Below are positions 39,198-41,633 of a stretch of 41,633 bases of DNA, piece after piece (within the stretch, counting starts at the first letter, position 1; each line of letters begins with the position of its first letter). Source of the DNA: a virus; the IMG/VR virus record IMGVR_UViG_3300030294_000082, positions 1 to 41,633 of that record; one strand, written 5' to 3'. The notes under the pieces were generated by a model. The model ran no database searches. It worked only from the letters and a program-made list of their open reading frames with translations, and was not told the DNA's origin. Made by a program: the position numbers and the translations under genes.

Positions 39198-41633
39198 ATG
39201 ACAGCTTTACAAGTTCCAGATTCTCTCAGCCTGCTTGGAAATTTGAAAGATTTCAAATTCTCGACAACGGAAGAAATTGCTTTCGTTCTGAGCGTGGACA
39301 GTTCTGATATCTTCACGCAGAACTATACGCCGGGATCGGACGGGATCATTACCGTAGACCTGAGAGATGTGTTACGTGCTCAGTTATCTACGCAATTTTC
39401 AGACAGTTCTATCGCTTATCGTCAGAATTCTCTCGTCAGAACATTTACGGTGTCTGTAGGTACTTATACTTATTCGTTCACGGTTATCCGTGCAGGAGTA
39501 GACCATCTGGCAGATTCTGCAACGAATTTCCTGACATCGAATTTCCTTACCTGGCAGCCGAATGTGAAGGGGGTAACTTATTACAGCCCTGAGTTCCTGA
39601 CATACTACGCCGTTGCTGCAGCAGTATGCAAATGCAAGGTATATGTGGGCGATACCTCATCGACGCTCACCCTTGCAAGTATTCCTGCAGCTCAGGCATG
39701 GACGATACCGGTACAGTATGCCATCATCGCCGGAAAGGCAAACAACCTTCCTGAATATTACGATGTATGGATTGAAGATACTTCCGGCAACCGTCTGACT
39801 TACATACAGCGTTATTACGCACAGGATATGAAGTCAGAGAATGAGCAATGGGTTCTCTTTATCAACAGCCTTGGCGGTATTGATACTTTCAGGGCTTACG
39901 GCGTATCTGAAAATACAGCGGAACATACGCACAATATCGCAGAAATCGATGAGGTATATTCCGAATATCGTGTCGATACGGAAATGAAGTATAAGAAGAA
40001 CACCGGATATCTCACGAAAAAGGAGCGTATCTGGCTGCTTGATTTCTTCCCATCCCTCCAGAAGTTTATTTATATTTCAAATTACATACGTCAGATAGTT
40101 ACGACAGAGAGTGATGCGACCTATCGTGATAAAGAGCTGCCGTCAAATTATAATTTCACATATAAGTATGCGGACGCGGTACCGTATCTTAATATTGCAC
40201 GTACTGACATACCCGCAGATGTACTCAACATAGAAGTACCCTCAGTAGGGTCTTTTACGCTCGCCCCTCGGTTAGTTGAATTTCAGAGAGCTACGCTAAC
40301 CGACGGGGCTTTATTTCCTGTTCAGAATCCCTACAATGAGGGATGGAATGTTACCACAGCAGCTGCTCTCCGCGACTTTATAGCTGCAAAGATAACTGAA
40401 GACTATTCCGGTACCGGAGGCCTTGGGCATACCCATAATAATCTGGACCTCCTGCAACTCTTTACTTTCGTATCAAAATATCTTCTTATCGAAGGTGAGA
40501 AGATAAAGGCAGGTACATCTGACCTTGCTACTTTTGCAAACAATCTAGCAGCTGCGTCATCGGACTGGGCTAAAATACTTCGGAAGGATAAAGACGACGA
40601 AACACCGAATAGTTTAGGGGTTGGAAAGAATCTTGAGGTAGGTGGTAATCAAACTGTCGGAGGAGATAATACCACATCTGGTAAATCAGCACTAAAAGAT
40701 GACGTTACAGTAGGTGTATATAGTCCCGGACTAACTGGAAGCGGAGCAAAGATTGGAAAAGACGGAAATGCAGAAATGCGTGGACTCGTCTTGTGGGAGA
40801 CTTTGCAAGTCCCTCAACTGAGTTTCAATAGAGTTGAGGTACTCGTAGGGATGGACTTTCAATCTAGCGGCGGTGGTTTAATCGAAAGCGTTACGATAGA
40901 TAAAGATGCTGACGGTAACAACCTATCCTCCGGAACAGTCAAATTGCATCTCGAGGATGGTGAGTACGGTGCTGTGAAAGTCGGTGATTTCTGCATGGGT
41001 ATCTTTCATAACTTCGGGGGCACAAACGATACAGGGAGTAGTGACAGTCATACTGGTAACATTACAAAGATGGGCTTTTTGACCTCTTATTTCTACATAA
41101 CAGAGATAATCAATACGTCGACAAACGGAGAGTTTAAATACATCCTCCGTGAGGTTAGTGATAGTTGGACACAACAGAATCACCCGAGTGCTCAGATGAA
41201 CTTCGCTCAAAGGGGAAGTAACACAGATATATCACGACAGAGTTTCAAATATCGCACAACAGAATACTCTATCGGTCTCACGGGTGTGAACACATGGGAG
41301 TTCACAGACTCAAACATCTATTACATAGAAGGCCGCCTTGACGGTTGGTCTATTGGAGATAAGACCTTCGAGGGATATGGCTCCGTGATAGGAAATGCTT
41401 ATATCTACGGAAAGATAGATCAGTTTGAAAAGGTTGGATACCTCATGACATTTGATGGCGGAGGAGACACGCTGCTATCTCAAGGAGAGACAAAGACTAT
41501 TTCTGTTATTATCAAAGATGGGTATGGGCTAGATGTAACTAATCTATTTACCGATTGGTCGATAGTTAGAAATACAGGCAACACGGCATCTGATAACATC
41601 TGGAACTCTCAGGCAACAATAAACAATGGGATA
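39198..41633 (+). CDS. Tail fibre or receptor-binding protein (cut by window end)
   Basis: Open frame from ATG 39198 to the window edge, 812 codons with no stop. N-terminal part (TALQVPDSLSLLGNLKDFKF; TVDLRDVLRAQL) is beta-rich; near residue 410 GGLGHTHNNLDLLQLFTFVS is a motif typical of Bacteroidales tail-fibre and baseplate proteins, followed by LLIEGEKIKAGTSDLA. The C-terminal part has glycine-rich repeats (GVGKNLEVGGNQTVGGD) and long beta regions, fitting a receptor-binding spike. The 3' end, where host range is set, is missing. Confidence 0.75.
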   Translation, partial: MTALQVPDSLSLLGNLKDFKFSTTEEIAFVLSVDSSDIFTQNYTPGSDGIITVDLRDVLRAQLSTQFSDSSIAYRQNSLVRTFTVSVGTYTYSFTVIRAGVDHLADSATNFLTSNFLTWQPNVKGVTYYSPEFLTYYAVAAAVCKCKVYVGDTSSTLTLASIPAAQAWTIPVQYAIIAGKANNLPEYYDVWIEDTSGNRLTYIQRYYAQDMKSENEQWVLFINSLGGIDTFRAYGVSENTAEHTHNIAEIDEVYSEYRVDTEMKYKKNTGYLTKKERIWLLDFFPSLQKFIYISNYIRQIVTTESDATYRDKELPSNYNFTYKYADAVPYLNIARTDIPADVLNIEVPSVGSFTLAPRLVEFQRATLTDGALFPVQNPYNEGWNVTTAAALRDFIAAKITEDYSGTGGLGHTHNNLDLLQLFTFVSKYLLIEGEKIKAGTSDLATFANNLAAASSDWAKILRKDKDDETPNSLGVGKNLEVGGNQTVGGDNTTSGKSALKDDVTVGVYSPGLTGSGAKIGKDGNAEMRGLVLWETLQVPQLSFNRVEVLVGMDFQSSGGGLIESVTIDKDADGNNLSSGTVKLHLEDGEYGAVKVGDFCMGIFHNFGGTNDTGSSDSHTGNITKMGFLTSYFYITEIINTSTNGEFKYILREVSDSWTQQNHPSAQMNFAQRGSNTDISRQSFKYRTTEYSIGLTGVNTWEFTDSNIYYIEGRLDGWSIGDKTFEGYGSVIGNAYIYGKIDQFEKVGYLMTFDGGGDTLLSQGETKTISVIIKDGYGLDVTNLFTDWSIVRNTGNTASDNIWNSQATINNGI

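Overview
The window is most of a temperate, tailed (siphovirus-like) phage or prophage of a Bacteroidales host (Bacteroides, Phocaeicola or Parabacteroides type). Evidence for the host is the repeated Bacteroidetes-type promoter (TAnnTTTG with TTTG-like DNA about 19-20 bp upstream), AT-rich start regions without strong Shine-Dalgarno sequences, and families typical of these hosts (DUF4468, Bacteroidales phage structural proteins). Both ends are cut: the left edge holds the last 19 codons of a gene and the right edge runs through a tail-fibre gene. No integrase is visible.

Layout: (1) 1-0.7 kb, lysogeny switch: leftward XRE repressor, a 53-aa partner, and a shared operator/promoter region. (2) 0.7-7.3 kb, rightward early operon: Cro-like protein, LuxR-type HTH regulator, a methyltransferase-fold protein, a Myb/SANT-like protein with a possible sliding-clamp motif, and a 1334-aa primase-helicase. 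(3) 7.3-8.0 kb, non-coding: terminator, nested inverted repeat, ten GTTGGA iterons and a second full repressor operator; this is the best origin candidate. (4) 8.0-14.1 kb, capsid protease, HK97-like major capsid protein, a probable tail-tube-like structural protein, and a coiled-coil gene joined to its downstream half by a -1 frameshift at A9. (5) 14.1-22.6 kb, ParB-methyltransferase, terminase, portal and connector genes. (6) 22.6-24.4 kb, lysis cassette: XhlA-like, M15 endopeptidase, holin, spanin-like, with an Acb2-like (anti-CBASS) protein inside it.

(7) 24.4-27.6 kb holds the main discovery: an arrayless type IV-B CRISPR-Cas-like operon, csf1, small subunit (cas11-like), csf2 (cas7), cysH-like and csf3 (cas5), with four-base or eight-base overlaps between most genes. 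It has no csf4/DinG, no cas6, no adaptation genes and no array here. It follows the spanin gene with no terminator, so it probably belongs to the late lysis transcript.

(8) 27.8-32.6 kb, accessory genes with their own standard promoters: small unknown proteins, a BRCT protein, a secreted DUF4468 protein, structured non-coding DNA at 29.2-29.7 kb, and a probable small RNA followed by a hairpin whose loop is complementary both to that RNA and to the next gene's leader. (9) 32.7-41.6 kb, tail genes: tape measure, baseplate-like protein, tail fibre.

Five morphogenesis or lysis transcription units begin with the same unusual promoter: a GTCcTTT box, exactly 17 bp after a 12-bp frame, then TAwwTTTG. 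It stands where the ordinary TTTG -33 box should be and is absent from the early and accessory promoters, which points to a phage-specific late-gene activator. The activator is not identified; the 156-aa basic protein at 8.0 kb and the LuxR-type protein at 0.9 kb are the candidates.
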